Below are positions 34,396 through 46,576 of a stretch of DNA of 64,000 nt, piece after piece. Both the position numbers and the translations under genes were made by a program. The stretch lies in assembly GCF_040436345.1 (NCBI RefSeq), contig NC_133223.1:27126910-27190909 (forward strand), written 5' to 3'. The stretch comes from Pagrus major. Its lineage: Eukaryota > Chordata > Actinopteri > Spariformes > Sparidae. Under the pieces are notes generated by a model. It saw only the letters and a list, made by a program, of their open reading frames with translations, was not told the origin of the DNA and ran no database searches. Each line of letters starts with the position of its first letter. Positions within the stretch are counted from its first letter, which is position 1.

Positions 34396-37300
34396 GGTGT
34401 TGTATCTTTACTTCCTTTCCTGTCCGGTTGCCAACCTCGCGTTCTCTGACCTCCGCTCCAAAACAGTCTTCTCTGTATGGCTTTAATCTCTTTCAGTCTT
34501 CTGCAGTTTGAGTTTGTTTTCGTTTCCTTGTTTTCAGCCTCTTTCGCCGTCTTGATGTCGTCTTATCTTGCGTCTTATCTTGCGTCTTCCTCTCTGTTTA
34601 CTTTGTTAAAGCTCTTTTCTGCCCGGACACTCACACACACTGCACTCTTTGCTGGCTAAATGACTCTTGACCCACTTTCTAAGGGGTAGATTGTGGGAGA
34701 CACACAGGGAAATAATCATTGACATAAACTGTTAGAGAGTAAATGACGCAGCAGTTTCAAACATGGGAGCACAAACATTTACAACTTTGAAGGAAAGACA
34801 AAGTTATTCAATTGAAAGTGAACCATTTCTTACCAGTAGAAAGCTTCACTTCAAGACCCTCGGAAGCTGACAATATGTAACAGTTGAGTCTTGCTTAACC
34901 CTTTCAAGGCCAGATCATTTCTGCAGATTGTATTTTAAAGAGCTGCATATTGATCGCCATATTGAACATCGGTTGCTGCAACTCTCTCTACTCAAGGGTG
35001 CTGATAAGCAGGGAAGAAAACTGGGAACAGGGTGGGTTTTGAGGGAAATCAGGCTGGGGAGGAGGAAAAAGGACGGGAAAACAGAAGCGGACAGGAAGTG
35101 GAAAGTAACACACCACATGAGAAGATATAATCTACAAAATAAAACAGGAAATTACTTACCAAAACCCCAGACCGTGACACAGTGTTTCTTTTCTTTGTAG
35201 GGCACACACACATTACGTTTCGCACTGCAGCTAAAGAAAACCCATGCAAAAAACAGCCAAATAAAAAAAATAGTGCGGCAAGTAGCATTTGTAATGAAAA
35301 CAGAAGCCGTTTCTATTTGACACTAAAAATGGCTGGAAGACGCTTGTTGTTGCCTTGTTTGTGACTAATAATGTTAATGAAATCAGATATCCATGGGTGG
35401 TATTGGAAAACTGGTGAAGATGTTTTCTTAATTTGCTTTTTTTTCTTTCTATTTGCATGCATTGTCCGCAGTGTGATGAACTCTAGGTGCCAGAGTAGTT
35501 TATACCCACCAGTTTAAGTCTGATGTCACCGCTGCATTCACACACAAATTATTTTTTATGCGCTCTTCTTAAAACCCAGTCACCAGGATAAAATGTCGGC
35601 AGTTAACGTTTCTGCAAACCACTGATACGTTCACATCTGTACACATCATAGGCTACATACCACATTGACATTTCTACAAAATGTGTCACAACTAGGGATA
35701 GACCGATAATCGGCCCTGGCCAATATTCTGGATTTTTCCGATTATTGGATCAGTGTTTTTTTTTCAGATAGCAGATAAAATAAACTAATTTAAAATGTGC
35801 TACTTTGGCTCTGATGCAGCATTGTCTCACACGTTACCTATCTGACTGGTAACGCATCACAATGAATGGCCTGTAAGCTCTGAATGATCTGAATGAAAGT
35901 AACTAGATTGACAAAATAAATGTAGTGAGAGGAAGTATAAAGTAGCAAAAATCGGAAATAATCAAGTAAAATACCTGAAAATTGTACTTCAGAATTTTAC
36001 CGCGTTTTTTTTTTTTTTTTACATTTCTGAGTGTGACGCCACTGGATATCTTTAATTTTCAGCAGTGTTTATGTTGACTTCAACAGGCATTTTAGACCAA
36101 AACATCATCTTTTCCTCATAAGCAAGTGTTATTTGTGCCTAAACCTAACCAGACCATGAGCACAATATAAAACTGAAAAATGAACTTAAAGAATAAACAA
36201 GGTTTGCAGAGACGTTTCTGGCCATTGAGCTGCTCTGAAAGACACGGCTGTAACATTTCTCTTTTCAATCTTACGTGTCATTTATGATTTGCAAATCAGT
36301 ATTAACAGTATCTACAAGCCAGTGTGGGGTCACTAGGTCAGTCACCTCTGTCTTTCCAAACCACTGAATAAAACTTTTGTTGGTTACACTTGTTGTTCAC
36401 TGTCTTGACCGTTTGCTGAATTGAAAAACATCTTTGTTTTGGTTTGGTTACTAAGGACGGTACCTCCACGGAAGCATTGCATGTTTAATTGCTCTCGAGG
36501 GATGATGGAGATAATGACCTGTTGACCATTTCCAACATCATTATTCTACATTAATACCCTTGGAAAAGTAAAGCACACCGTATCCAGTCCCATGGGATCT
36601 CATTAGTCTTGAATACCTCAAACTCTCCATCAGAGGCGTTGAGCCAAACACAGCCAGTGTCTTTTCATATTCTTTTTTTTTTTTATCTTTCACTAAAACG
36701 TCTCTCACGCCAGTCTACAGTGACACTTTTCCCCAAGCTCTGTGTTTCAACACCTTCCATCAAGGGATGCTATGGCAGTGGTGGGCATTAAGGAGGGCTG
36801 AGGGACTAATAAAAGTCACCACAGTATCCTTACATCACTCAGGAGATGTCCTGTATGTGTGACCAGTTGTTTTGAAGAGTGTATTAAGGTCTTAAAGACA
36901 AACAAAAATTACATCAGGTGTTTAATAATAGACTGTTTTTCCTCTAAACCCTCCGAGTCACTCAGAATGATACTCAGAGGGGTACAGAAGTTATTGTCCA
37001 AGTTACTTGCATCAGGCTGCAACAGTTCCTTGTTATGAAGTATCCAGGTTTAGGGAATTATTTGTTAATAACTCATCATTTATATTTGAAACTTGAGGCT
37101 AAATCAATTGGATTTTGTTTGTTTTATTCAATCTTGGTATATTTCCATGAGTGTGTATGTGTTATTAGATGAGTGACAAGCACACCACTGTAGGTTCATT
37201 TACAAACACACACATTCATCTAAAGTATTGACCTGAGTCAAAATTATGCTGAAACCTCGGAGCTGGTTTGCCTACACAAGGTTCATTTATCAGTATTTGT

Positions 37301-39002
37301 TTGTCAGTATTTGAAGCCTGTCAGTATCAGGACTCCCTAAATCTTGGTATTTCACCGGCGACATACATCCTGCATCACACAGAATGTTGTGTGCCTGATG
37401 CACGTTCTCGTTGGCTGGCATTGTCTTGTCATTTGTAACTTTAAACAGAGCTGATTTATATTTTATTTGGTCATCGCCCTTTGTGTCTCATGTGAAATCA
37501 AAAGCGAAGATTCGCTTACTACTTCAATCCAAAAATAAAAATAAAAATTCCTCCAGGACACAAACACCCTGTTGCCCACGTTGAAGGTCATGTGCCAGAT
37601 TCATTCAACCACACAACATGCTGTGAAATTGTTTTTGTGCATCTTTATACCGTATTATGTGACTTCCCAAAGACTTTCCAGCAGAAATCTTCTCATAAAA
37701 CCATCGCGACAGTCTTTCAAGACAGACTATCACTTTCAATGCACAAACATACGAGGCCTGCCACGGTCAGGGAGCTCTGCAAAGTGTGCACTGCTACATC
37801 ATGAAAAATCAAACCATCTGGGTGAAATACAAAGTTTTTAGTGAGACTCCTCAGCATCAGACTAGCGTGGCATCAACAGACTAGTTTGTGTTTGCGAAAA
37901 CACATTTTTCTGGTTCATCTCAATGAATTGTTGATTACCAAAGGGAAAATGGGAACAGACCAAAATGCCTCTGAATGCAATTGGATAGACCGACAACCGA
38001 TTAGAGCAAGAAACTGGGTGACATAGCGTTGAGTGGCACAAGCAAGTTGGGGCAGTTCTCGGTCTGATTTCAAGCAGAAAATAAATAATAATCTGGTCAC
38101 AAACTTTCTCCAGTTACAGCTATGAAATACATTTATATGGGTTTGTGAAAACATCACAAATGCAGTAAATGAATGTTGATTCATATTTTATCAGCACTGC
38201 TTGGTTTGACAGTTTGATCCAAGTTTCGTAACCTGGACGGACCCGCAGACTGGGCGCTATTTTGATAGATCTATAACCAATCAGAGCAGCAAGCACATGT
38301 GACTTTTGAATTCTGTCCGGTGATGATCCTCTGTCAATCATATCAACCTGCACCATAATAAATAAATGGCTGTGGTTGGCCTGAGCTCAGATTCATCTGA
38401 TTCCCAGGCTAGTATCAGACATCATGTCTGAACCACACTGCACTTTCTCAATACTTTGACTTGCTACACTCTTGGCAATAGGTTGGCAAAATGTATACAA
38501 ATCCCATGACAAGAATACAGATAAGTATTGTATAACCGTATAACTATGTTCTGATAGGTATTATTCTGTGTCAGAGTTTTACTGTTGTCCAAAACTATTA
38601 AAAACACATCAGGAGGCCACACTTTTAGATTGAACCATGACCATCACCATGAACATTGGCACTTCAGTTTATTTTGACTCAAATCTACATACACAGACCT
38701 GCTGCAGTCAAATTAAGTGATTGTTGTATCAGCTAACAAAGTCTGAAACTTATTTTATGAGTAAAAGGGTTCGACTGTGTCCGTCAAGAGATACAATAAT
38801 AATTAAATCACTGTGATCAACCTTTCATCATGATTAGTTTATAACTAGCATCGATTAACACCCATAGACCACCAGTCGGTAGTAGGTAGAACAGTAACAT
38901 CAACTTTGAGTTATACAATAACAGAATTTTAACACTTCCAATGCTTCAAATCCTACAATAATTTGTGATAGTTTTCATCCAACATCTGGGCCTTGAAGTA
39001 GC
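34396..39002. other. Gene-free interval between methyltransferases and odorant receptor array
   Basis: I find no credible exon. Notable points are a doubled 12-mer TCTTATCTTGCG near 34560, the end of a dispersed repeat at 35695-35760 (GGGATAGACCGATAATCGGC), and a poly-T tract near 36005. The promoter of methyltransferase B should lie at the left end. Small frames at 37.6-38.3 kb have no protein-like features. Confidence 0.65.
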
Positions 39003-39834
39003 ATGTGCGGTCAATGTTTTTGACAAAACTCAGAATTGCAGTTGACCAGACTTCATTCAGTCTTAAAGTGACAGCCCGGGTCTTTTGATGTGAGATTATA
39101 TGAGGTTATTATCCTTCTTCAGTGTGTTACCTGCAGTAGATGACTGTCATCTCGCTGCCGCCCGGCAGTAGGCACGGCTTTGTACTGCTGAAACCATACC
39201 AGCAGCAAGACATATTTTAGCCTAAAGTCCTACCCAAAATCAGTTAAAGTGTATACTATGTTTTTAACATTTATGGCACTTTACGTTGCTGTTAAACAGC
39301 CTTTTACTTTGGCAATACACTCCCTCAACTGTACAATGTCTTTATTTAGGTGGAACATAGTCACTTTTCAACATGTGACTTTTTTGGTCTGATATTGTTA
39401 TTGATATTTTATCTGCATTTGTGTTTGTGTTTTGCACATTGAAGTTTTCTATCCTAGATTCCATGGAGTGATGACTGCGATGACATAATTGTGTGTGACA
39501 AGTTAAAGAGGCTTTCAGCTCCTCCTGTTAAACTACAGGGGTTACCTGCCCCGCCACTGACCACAAACAGACGACATTAGGAGCATGACAGAGTGGTAAA
39601 ACCCACTGACAGTAAATATGACTGAGATTCCAACAAGGCTTATTGCTGATGTTGTTGATGTCTTGTTATGATTGCATGTTTCTCACTTACTGTCTCTTTG
39701 GAAATCTCTGCTCTCTCTTGCTCTCCAAATACCTGTCACTGCCTCAATTCATGTTAACACATAACTGTTAACAGGATCCACAAATAGAAAAGTCTTTATT
39801 CATGAAGTTATCTCTTCTACTGTCTATGGGGTAA

Positions 39835-40773
39835 ATGGAAAACACTACTCGTCCACCTTATTTTAACCTCACCATGTTCATTAACATAGGCAACTACCGC
39901 TACCCAACATTTGTCTTGTGTTTGCTGTTGCATGCTTTAATTATCTCAGCTAATCTTGTCATAATATTGGTAATATCACGAGAGAAAACTTTACATGAGC
40001 CCATGTATATTTTCATTATGTGTCTTTCTATTAACTCTCTGTGGGGCTCCGCTGGCTTCTTCTTCAGATTTTTCAAAGACCTTCTGTCTGACACTCATTT
40101 GATCCCACGATCAGCTTGTTTATTTCAGATCTATGTCATTTACACCTATGCATCCTATGAGCTCACCCTCTTAGGCATTATGGCATATGATCGGTATGTT
40201 GCTGTGTGTCAACCTCTACATTACCACAACAAATTAACTTCCAAGCTGGTCTCTAAGCTGGTCGCCTTTGCGTGGATCATTCCAGCCTTTCTTGTTGCAG
40301 CCTGTGTTTATCTGGCCTCCAGACTTCCACTGTGTGGCAATAAGATACCAAAGATATTCTGTGCCAACTGGCCTGTTGTAAAACTTTCATGTGTCTCCAC
40401 TGTGATTAATAACCTTGTTGGCATGTTAGTAACCGTAAGCACAGTCTTTCTGCCCCTGGCTTTTGTCTTGTATACATATGCACGCATTTTTCTTGTTTGT
40501 AGGAAACGCTCTTCAGAATTCAGGGGCAAAGTCATACAAAGCTGTCTGCCACACGTTATTACATTTGTCAATTATTCCATCACTGTGTTTTGTGATATTG
40601 CTCTCAGCAGAATTGATCTTGAGGATCTGAATCCATTCCTAGCTGTTATTTTGTCACTCGAGTTTGTTGTGATTCCTCCCATTGTGAATCCTCTCGTGTA
40701 CGGCCTGAAGCTACCAGAAATCAGAAAACTTATTCTAAGAATGTTATCATGCTCAAATCTGACAAACAAATGA
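39835..40773 (+). CDS. Odorant receptor, array copy 1 (312 aa)
   Basis: Intact single-exon class A GPCR of olfactory sensory neuron membranes, coupling to Golf by family knowledge. N-glycosylation sites NTT (3-5) and NLT (11-13); TM1 about 24-47 with Asn40 (1.50); LHEPMYIF at 53-60 before TM2; Cys95 (3.25); MAYDRYVAVC at 116-125; ECL2 cysteines 167, 176 and 186; TM6 motif SCLPHVITF; TM7 IPPIVNPLVYGLK. Length is normal for odorant receptors. The FCANW/VKLSC loop suits a teleost type, perhaps the delta group, but subfamily is not settled. Start chosen at the ATG shared by all six copies (GGGGTAAATGG). Tail is type 1 (ends NLTNK). As the first copy at the array edge it lacks the cassette's TATA box, leader exon and EBF-type site. 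Confidence 0.96.
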   Translation: MENTTRPPYFNLTMFINIGNYRYPTFVLCLLLHALIISANLVIILVISREKTLHEPMYIFIMCLSINSLWGSAGFFFRFFKDLLSDTHLIPRSACLFQIYVIYTYASYELTLLGIMAYDRYVAVCQPLHYHNKLTSKLVSKLVAFAWIIPAFLVAACVYLASRLPLCGNKIPKIFCANWPVVKLSCVSTVINNLVGMLVTVSTVFLPLAFVLYTYARIFLVCRKRSSEFRGKVIQSCLPHVITFVNYSITVFCDIALSRIDLEDLNPFLAVILSLEFVVIPPIVNPLVYGLKLPEIRKLILRMLSCSNLTNK

Positions 40774-42156
40774 AACATTAGAAATGATCACAGTAACATA
40801 ATTAGCCTGTGCTGTTTCTGTAAGTAAGTGGTCTTATCTAGAGTTCATTCATCATTACTTTAAAATCTCTTATTTACACACCTGGCTGCAGCAGTGATGC
40901 ATTTCATAGTGAAGGGGATGAATGTTTGTGTAAACATTTACTTTGTAAATAACTACATTTGTAGAGATGTATTTTAACAATTATTGTATTTTTTTTCCCC
41001 TGTCGATGAATTTCAAAAAACTCCAATAACTCCCACTGTATTCATTGTTTAAAAAAAGAAATTCTGCTGTAATTAATGAAAATGACCTGGAATAAACTCC
41101 GTTGTTGTGAAAAGAGACAGCAAGACATGACATGTGAAAACAGTGAGCTTCAAGAGTTTTAAAAATGTTTCTGACAATCTGACAAGTTTATCATTACGAT
41201 ACATTTTTTGTCAGTATGTATTCTTAGGATTATTTATTTCATGAGGTTCACTTTGGGAAACTTTTTGCATTGGTAGATTGTGTCACTTTGCATGCAAAAG
41301 ATAAGAGTTGTGTCAACTTTGTTAAGAATGCATTAATTATTAAATAAATTATAATTCTGCTGTATCACACATTTTTTATTCTTATCTTTCTGATAGCATG
41401 TGGTGTTTCTGTTTTAGAAACTGACCTGGTTTCATCTGTATGATGTCTATTCTGAACACAAGTTTTAAGACTTGTTTCCTAAAAGACAGCCAGAGTGAAG
41501 TTCAAAGACAATGGGACCAGGAAAATAGAGCCCTTCATGTTAAATAGAGTAATTCTGGTATAATTACAGAGAATTTATTGAATACTTCTGGACCATTTCT
41601 TTCAGGGTAATGACACTGATGAAGTACAGCATCTCCACCGGCATAAATTACAAAGGGAAGCACACTTACTACTCTTGTGCAAGCATTCACTAAACTCCTT
41701 CAGCAATCTAGTGACATAAAAGCAAGTAGAAAACTGACTGTGTCTGAACAATAAATGATGACTACAAATGGTGAAAACACTGTACACGTAACGCTGGTGC
41801 ATGAGTTACTCAAGTATTATACTTAAGTACACAGCCTGACTCCAAGTGGGGTTACTTTAGTAACAAGGACTGACAGTGAATCTCTGAGAATGAGGAAGAG
41901 AAATAAGAAATATGATTGAGTTTTGCGCGTGAATGTGGAATTAATAGCGTGTTTGCTTTGTACCATTGACCCGCTGATGTACTCATGAATAACGGCCCCC
42001 ACATAGCGAGTGCTCCGCTTCCTTCGCGAGTCCCTCCCCCCCCTTCCCCTAATGAGTTGCATACTGTATGCTTAATATGCTCCAATCTGATTTGTAACAT
42101 TAGGCACTATTTATTTACAGTAAACAAATATATGAAAAAGCCCCTTTCGGCCCCCC

Positions 42157-42164
42157 TATATAAA
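42157..42164 (+). promoter_or_regulatory. TATA-like box, spacer 1
   Basis: TATATAAA in a CGGCCCCCC context, 121 bp before the leader ORF ATG. The same motif and spacing recur in the other spacers. Function is inferred from position. Confidence 0.4.
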
Positions 42165-42277
42165 ATTACTGTGGGCGCCCCTCTGCATAGGGAGATAGGA
42201 AAGTGAATCACTGTTATTTACATTGGTTAGATTGGTTGCACGTTGGCTCTACACAGAGCAGAAGAATTAGTTTGATC

Positions 42278-42427
42278 ATGGCGAGAAGTACCATGGGATC
42301 ATTGGAGGTGTTGTCTTCGCTGTTAAACAACCACCATCGCCAGGGAAAATCTGCAGCAAGGCATATTTTAGCCTTAAAATCCTACCTAAAACACATATAT
42401 CAGTTAAAGTGTATGCTATGTTTTTAA
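42278..42427 (+). other. Leader ORF of spacer 1, extended by deletion
   Basis: In other cassettes this frame is 26 codons (starting MARSTMGSLEVLSSLLNN) and stops 10 nt before a CAG|GTAGAA donor. Here the 651-bp deletion fused it to downstream sequence, giving 49 codons and no donor. It lies upstream of receptor copy 2. Confidence 0.4.
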
Positions 42428-43027
42428 CATTTATGGCACTTTACGTTGCTGTCAAACAGTCTTTTCCTTTGGCACTACATTCCCTCAACTGTACATTGTC
42501 CGTATTTCTAGCACAGGTGGAACATAGTCACTTTTCAACATGTGACTTCAACTTTGATCTGATATTGTCATTGATATTTTATCTGCAATTGCGTTTGTGT
42601 TTTGCACACTGAAGTTGTCTATCCTAGATTCCATGGAGTGATGACTACGATGACATAATTGTGTGTGACAAGTTAAAGAGGCTTTCAGCTCCTCCTGTTA
42701 AACTACAGGGGTTACCTGCCCCACCACAGACCACAAACAGACGACATTAGGAGCATGTCGGAGTGGTAAAACCCACTGACAGTAAATATAACTGAGATTC
42801 TAACAAGGCTTATTGCTGATGTTGTTGATGTCTTGTTATGATTGCATGTTTCTTACTTACTTGTAATCCTCTTGTATCATTTGTCTCTTTGGAAATATCT
42901 GCTCTCTCTCTTGCTCTCCAAATACCTGTCACTGCCTCAATTCATGTTAACACATAACTGTTAAAAGGATCCACAAATAGAAAAGTCTTTATTCATGAAG
43001 TTGTCTCTTCTACTGTCTGTGGGGTAA

Positions 43028-43966
43028 ATGGAAAACACTACTCGTCCACCTTATTTTAACCTCACCATGTTCGTTTACATAGGCAACTACCGCTACCCAA
43101 CATTTGTCTTGTGTTTGCTGTTGCATGCTTTAATTATCTCAGCTAATCTTGTCATAATATTGGTAATATCACGAGAGAAAACTTTACATGAGCCCATGTA
43201 TATTTTCATTATGTGTCTTTCTATTAACTCTCTGTGGGGCTCCGCTGGCTTCTTCTTCAGATTTTTCAAAGACCTTCTGTCTGACACTCATTTGATCCCA
43301 CGATCAGCTTGTTTATTTCAGATCTATGTCATTTACACCTATGCATCCTATGAGCTCACCCTCTTGGGCATTATGGCATATGATCGGTATGTTGCTGTGT
43401 GTCAACCTCTACATTACCACAACAAAGTAACTTCCAAGCTGGTCTCTAAGCTGGTCGCCTTTGCATGGATCGTTCCAGCCTTTCTTGTTGCAGCCTGTGT
43501 TTATCTGGCCTCCAGACTTCCACTGTGTGGCAATAAGATACCCAAGATATTCTGTGCCAACTGGCCTGTTGTAAAACTGTCATGTGTCTCCACTGTGATT
43601 AATAACCTTGTTGGCATGTTAGCAACTGTAAGCACAGTCTTTCTGCCTCTGGCTTTTGTCTTGTATACATATGCACGCATTTATCTTGTTTGTAGGAAAC
43701 GCTCCTCAGAATTCAGGGGCAAAGTCATACAAAGCTGTCTGCCACACGTTATTACATTTGTCAATTATTCCATCACTGTGTTTTGTGATATTGCTCTCAG
43801 CAGAATTGATCTTGAGGATCTGAATCCATTCCTAGCTGTTATTTTGTCACTTGAGTTTGTTGTGATTCCTCCCATTGTGAATCCTCTCGTGTACGGCCTG
43901 AAGCTACCAGAAATCAGAAAACTTATTTTAAGAATGTTGTCATTCTCAAATCTGACAAACAAATAA
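43028..43966 (+). CDS. Odorant receptor, array copy 2 (312 aa)
   Basis: All seven-helix motifs of copy 1 are present. Seven residues differ from copy 1: I16V, N17Y, L134V, I149V, V199A, F219Y and C306F. Tail type 1 (SFSNLTNK), stop TAA. Its upstream spacer retains the TATA-like box but has lost the EBF-type site and the leader donor, so it may be expressed differently or not at all. Protein itself shows no defect. Confidence 0.96.
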   Translation: MENTTRPPYFNLTMFVYIGNYRYPTFVLCLLLHALIISANLVIILVISREKTLHEPMYIFIMCLSINSLWGSAGFFFRFFKDLLSDTHLIPRSACLFQIYVIYTYASYELTLLGIMAYDRYVAVCQPLHYHNKVTSKLVSKLVAFAWIVPAFLVAACVYLASRLPLCGNKIPKIFCANWPVVKLSCVSTVINNLVGMLATVSTVFLPLAFVLYTYARIYLVCRKRSSEFRGKVIQSCLPHVITFVNYSITVFCDIALSRIDLEDLNPFLAVILSLEFVVIPPIVNPLVYGLKLPEIRKLILRMLSFSNLTNK

Positions 43967-45436
43967 AGCATTAGAAATGATCACAGTAACATAATCAGCC
44001 TGTGCTGTTTCTGTAAGTAAGTGGTCTTCTCTAGAGTTCATTCATCATTACTTTAAAATCTCTTATTTACACACCTGGCTGCAGCAGTGATGCATTTCAT
44101 AGTGAAGCGGATGAATGTTCATGCAAACATTTACTTTGTAAATAACTACATTTGTAGAGATGTATTTTAACAATTATATCATTGTATTTTTTTTTTTCCT
44201 GTCGATGAATTTCAAAAAACTCCAATAACTCCCACTGTATTCATTGTTTAAAAAAAGAAATTCTGGCAATCTTGAATAACGGACTAAGAGTTTATGATAA
44301 AAAGTTGCATTATTGTGTAAAATAAAAGTCACTGGGAAAACTGAATAAAAAACAAACTGCTGTAATTAATGAAAATGACCTGGAATAAACTCTGTTATTG
44401 TGAAAAGAGACAGCAAGACATGACATGTCAAAACAGTGAGCTTCAAGAGTTTTAAAAATTTTTCTGACAATCTGACAAGTTGATCATTACGATACATATT
44501 TTGTCAGTATGTATTCTTAGGATTATTCATTTCATGAGGTTCACTTTTTGCATTGGTAGATTGTGTCACTTTGCATGCAAAAAATAAGAGTTGTGTCAAC
44601 TTTGTGAAGAATGCATTAATTATTAAATAAATTAGAATTCTGATGTATCACATATTTTTTATTCTTATCTTTCTGATAGCATGTGGTGTTTCTGTTTTAG
44701 AAACTGACCTGGTTTCATCTGTATGATGTCTATTCTGAACACAAATTTTAAGGCTTTGTTTCCTAAAAGACAGCCAGAGTGAAGTTCAAAGACAATGGGA
44801 CCAGAAAAATAGAGTCCTTTATGTTTAATAGAGTAGTTCTGGTATAATTACGGAGAATTTATCAAATGCTTCTGGACCATTTCTTTCAGGGCAATGACAC
44901 TGATGAAGTACAGCATCTCCCCCGGCATAAATTACAAAGGGAAGCACACTTGCTACTCTTGTGCAAGCATTCACTAAACTCCTTCAGCAATATAGTGACA
45001 TAAAAACAAGTAGAAAACTGACTGTGTCTGAACAATAAATTATGGCTACAAATGGTGAAAACACTGTACAAGTAACGCTGGTGCATGAGTTACTCAAGTA
45101 TTATACTTAAGCACACAGCCTGACTCCAAGTGGGGTTACTTTAGTAACAAGGACTGACAGTGAATCTCTGAGAATGAGGAAGAGAAATGAGAATTATGAT
45201 TGAGTTTTGTGCATGAATGTGGAATTAATAGTGTGTTTTGCTTTGTACCATGGACCCGCTGATGTACTCATGAATAACGGCCCCCACATAGCGAGTGCTC
45301 CGCCTCCTTCGCAAGTCCCCCCCTTCCCCTAATGAGTTGCATACTGTATGCTTAATATGCTCCAATCTGATTTGTAACATTAGGCACTATTTATTTACAG
45401 TAAACAAATATATGAAAAAGCCCCTTTCGGCCCCCC

Positions 45437-45444
45437 TATATAAA
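45437..45444 (+). promoter_or_regulatory. TATA-like box, spacer 2
   Basis: TATATAAA, 121 bp before the leader ORF. A second candidate, TATAAAA, lies at 45679-45685 just past the leader donor, so the true start site is open. Confidence 0.4.
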
Positions 45445-45557
45445 ATTACTGTGGGGCCCCTCTGTATAGGGAGATAGAAAAGTGAATTACTGTCATTTAC
45501 ATTGGTTAGGTTGGTTTGCACGTTGGCTCTAAACCGAGCAGAAAAATTAGTTTGATC

Positions 45558-45648
45558 ATGGCGAGAAGTACCATGGGATCATTGGAGGTGTTGTCTTCGC
45601 TGTTAAACAACCACCATCGCCGGGGAAAATCTGTCTGACGTGACTCAG
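45558..45648 (+). other. Candidate leader exon 3' part with 26-codon upstream ORF, spacer 2
   Basis: ATG at 45558, stop TGA at 45636-45638, then a consensus-like donor CTCAG|GTAGAA ending the exon at 45648. A matching acceptor is the pyrimidine-rich stretch ending GTTAACAG about 60 bp before the receptor ATG. Teleost and mammalian odorant receptors often have untranslated leader exons. Splicing here is inferred. Confidence 0.4.
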
Positions 45649-45980
45649 GTAGAAATTAAGTTCACAGACAAGGTAATGTATAAAAGTTTAGTCATAGCGA
45701 CAGTGCGACCAAATTGTAATGCATCATTATCTTGAATGAAATGATGCATTTCTCTGGGTTGGAACATGTAAGTACACATCTCAACAAAATATATCACAAA
45801 GGTCTGAACGTTTGTGGACATTTTAATGTGGAATGAATGTTACATATTATATCTTTAACCAATTGTAGCCAGTGCCAACACAATCATAAAAAAGTTTAAT
45901 AACGCTGTAGTCACAACAAGCTGATATTACTGCAAGATCAGATATTTAGGTAGAAAACCCAAAAAATACTGTATGTTGTC

Positions 45981-45990
45981 TCCCCTGGGA
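45981..45990 (+). promoter_or_regulatory. EBF/Olf-1-type site, spacer 2
   Basis: TCCCCTGGGA matches the palindromic EBF core TCCCNNGGGA, the O/E site typical of olfactory neuron promoters. It is now 4.1 kb from the copy 3 ATG because of the transposon; without it the distance would be about 970 bp, as in other cassettes. Confidence 0.5.
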
Positions 45991-46576
45991 CGAGTATTAA
46001 CACAACTCCGTCACTACTGCAGCTACCGGAATGACCTTCTTCATAGCAGCTTCAGGTTTTCAACTTGTGCGGTCAATGTTTCTAACAAAACTCTGAGGTT
46101 ATTGACCCGACTTCATTCAGTCTTAAAGTGATAGCCCGGGTCTTTTGATGTGGGGTTATATGAGGTAATTATCCCTCATCAGTGTGTTACCTGCATTAGA
46201 TGACCGCCATCTCACTGCCACTGTGGAGAAGCAGCGCACAGCGTTGGCAGAAAGCAGGGCTTTGTACTGCTGAAACCGTACCAGCAGCAAGGCATATTTT
46301 AGCCTAAAGTCCTACCTAAAATACATATATCAGTTAAAGTGTATGCTGTTTTTAACATTTTTGGCACTTTACGTTGTTGTTAAAGGAATAGTTCACTCTA
46401 GAACGAAATTCAGTCATTATCGACTCACCCTCATGCTGATGAGAAGTCCGGTGTAGTGTCTTATTCCTCAAAGTGCAGCTGGAGACCCACGGGGGTACCC
46501 TCCTGCAGCAAAGACCCATATAACGGACGTAAATGGTGCCCGCGACGAAAAAGTCCATAAAACTACGCAAAAACTT

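Larger units (their letters stand above)
40774..43027. other. Cassette spacer 1 (shortened)
   Basis: Contains 3' flank with AATAAA near 41091, a TATATAAA box at 42157-42164 and the leader ORF start at 42278. Two deletions relative to other copies shorten it. The larger removes the leader splice donor and the EBF-type site. Confidence 0.8.
43967..46383. other. Cassette spacer 2, left part
   Basis: Full-type spacer sequence: AATAAA near 44390, a TATA-like box, leader ORF, donor and EBF-type site, up to the TTAA target of the inserted element. Confidence 0.8.

Noticed and set aside
39900-40094. Repeated antisense frames under each receptor gene (64-87 codons)
   Set aside because: They recur only because the receptor copies are near identical and lie wholly antisense to coding sequence.
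41602-41802. 66-codon minus-strand frame conserved in spacers (starts MHQRYVYSVFTIC)
   Set aside because: Present in several spacers, but all copies are too similar for conservation to mean anything. No domain, promoter or splice context.
42203-42277. Upstream extension of the spacer 1 leader frame starting at GTG
   Set aside because: GTG is not a likely start in vertebrates, and the extension has no counterpart Met in other cassettes.
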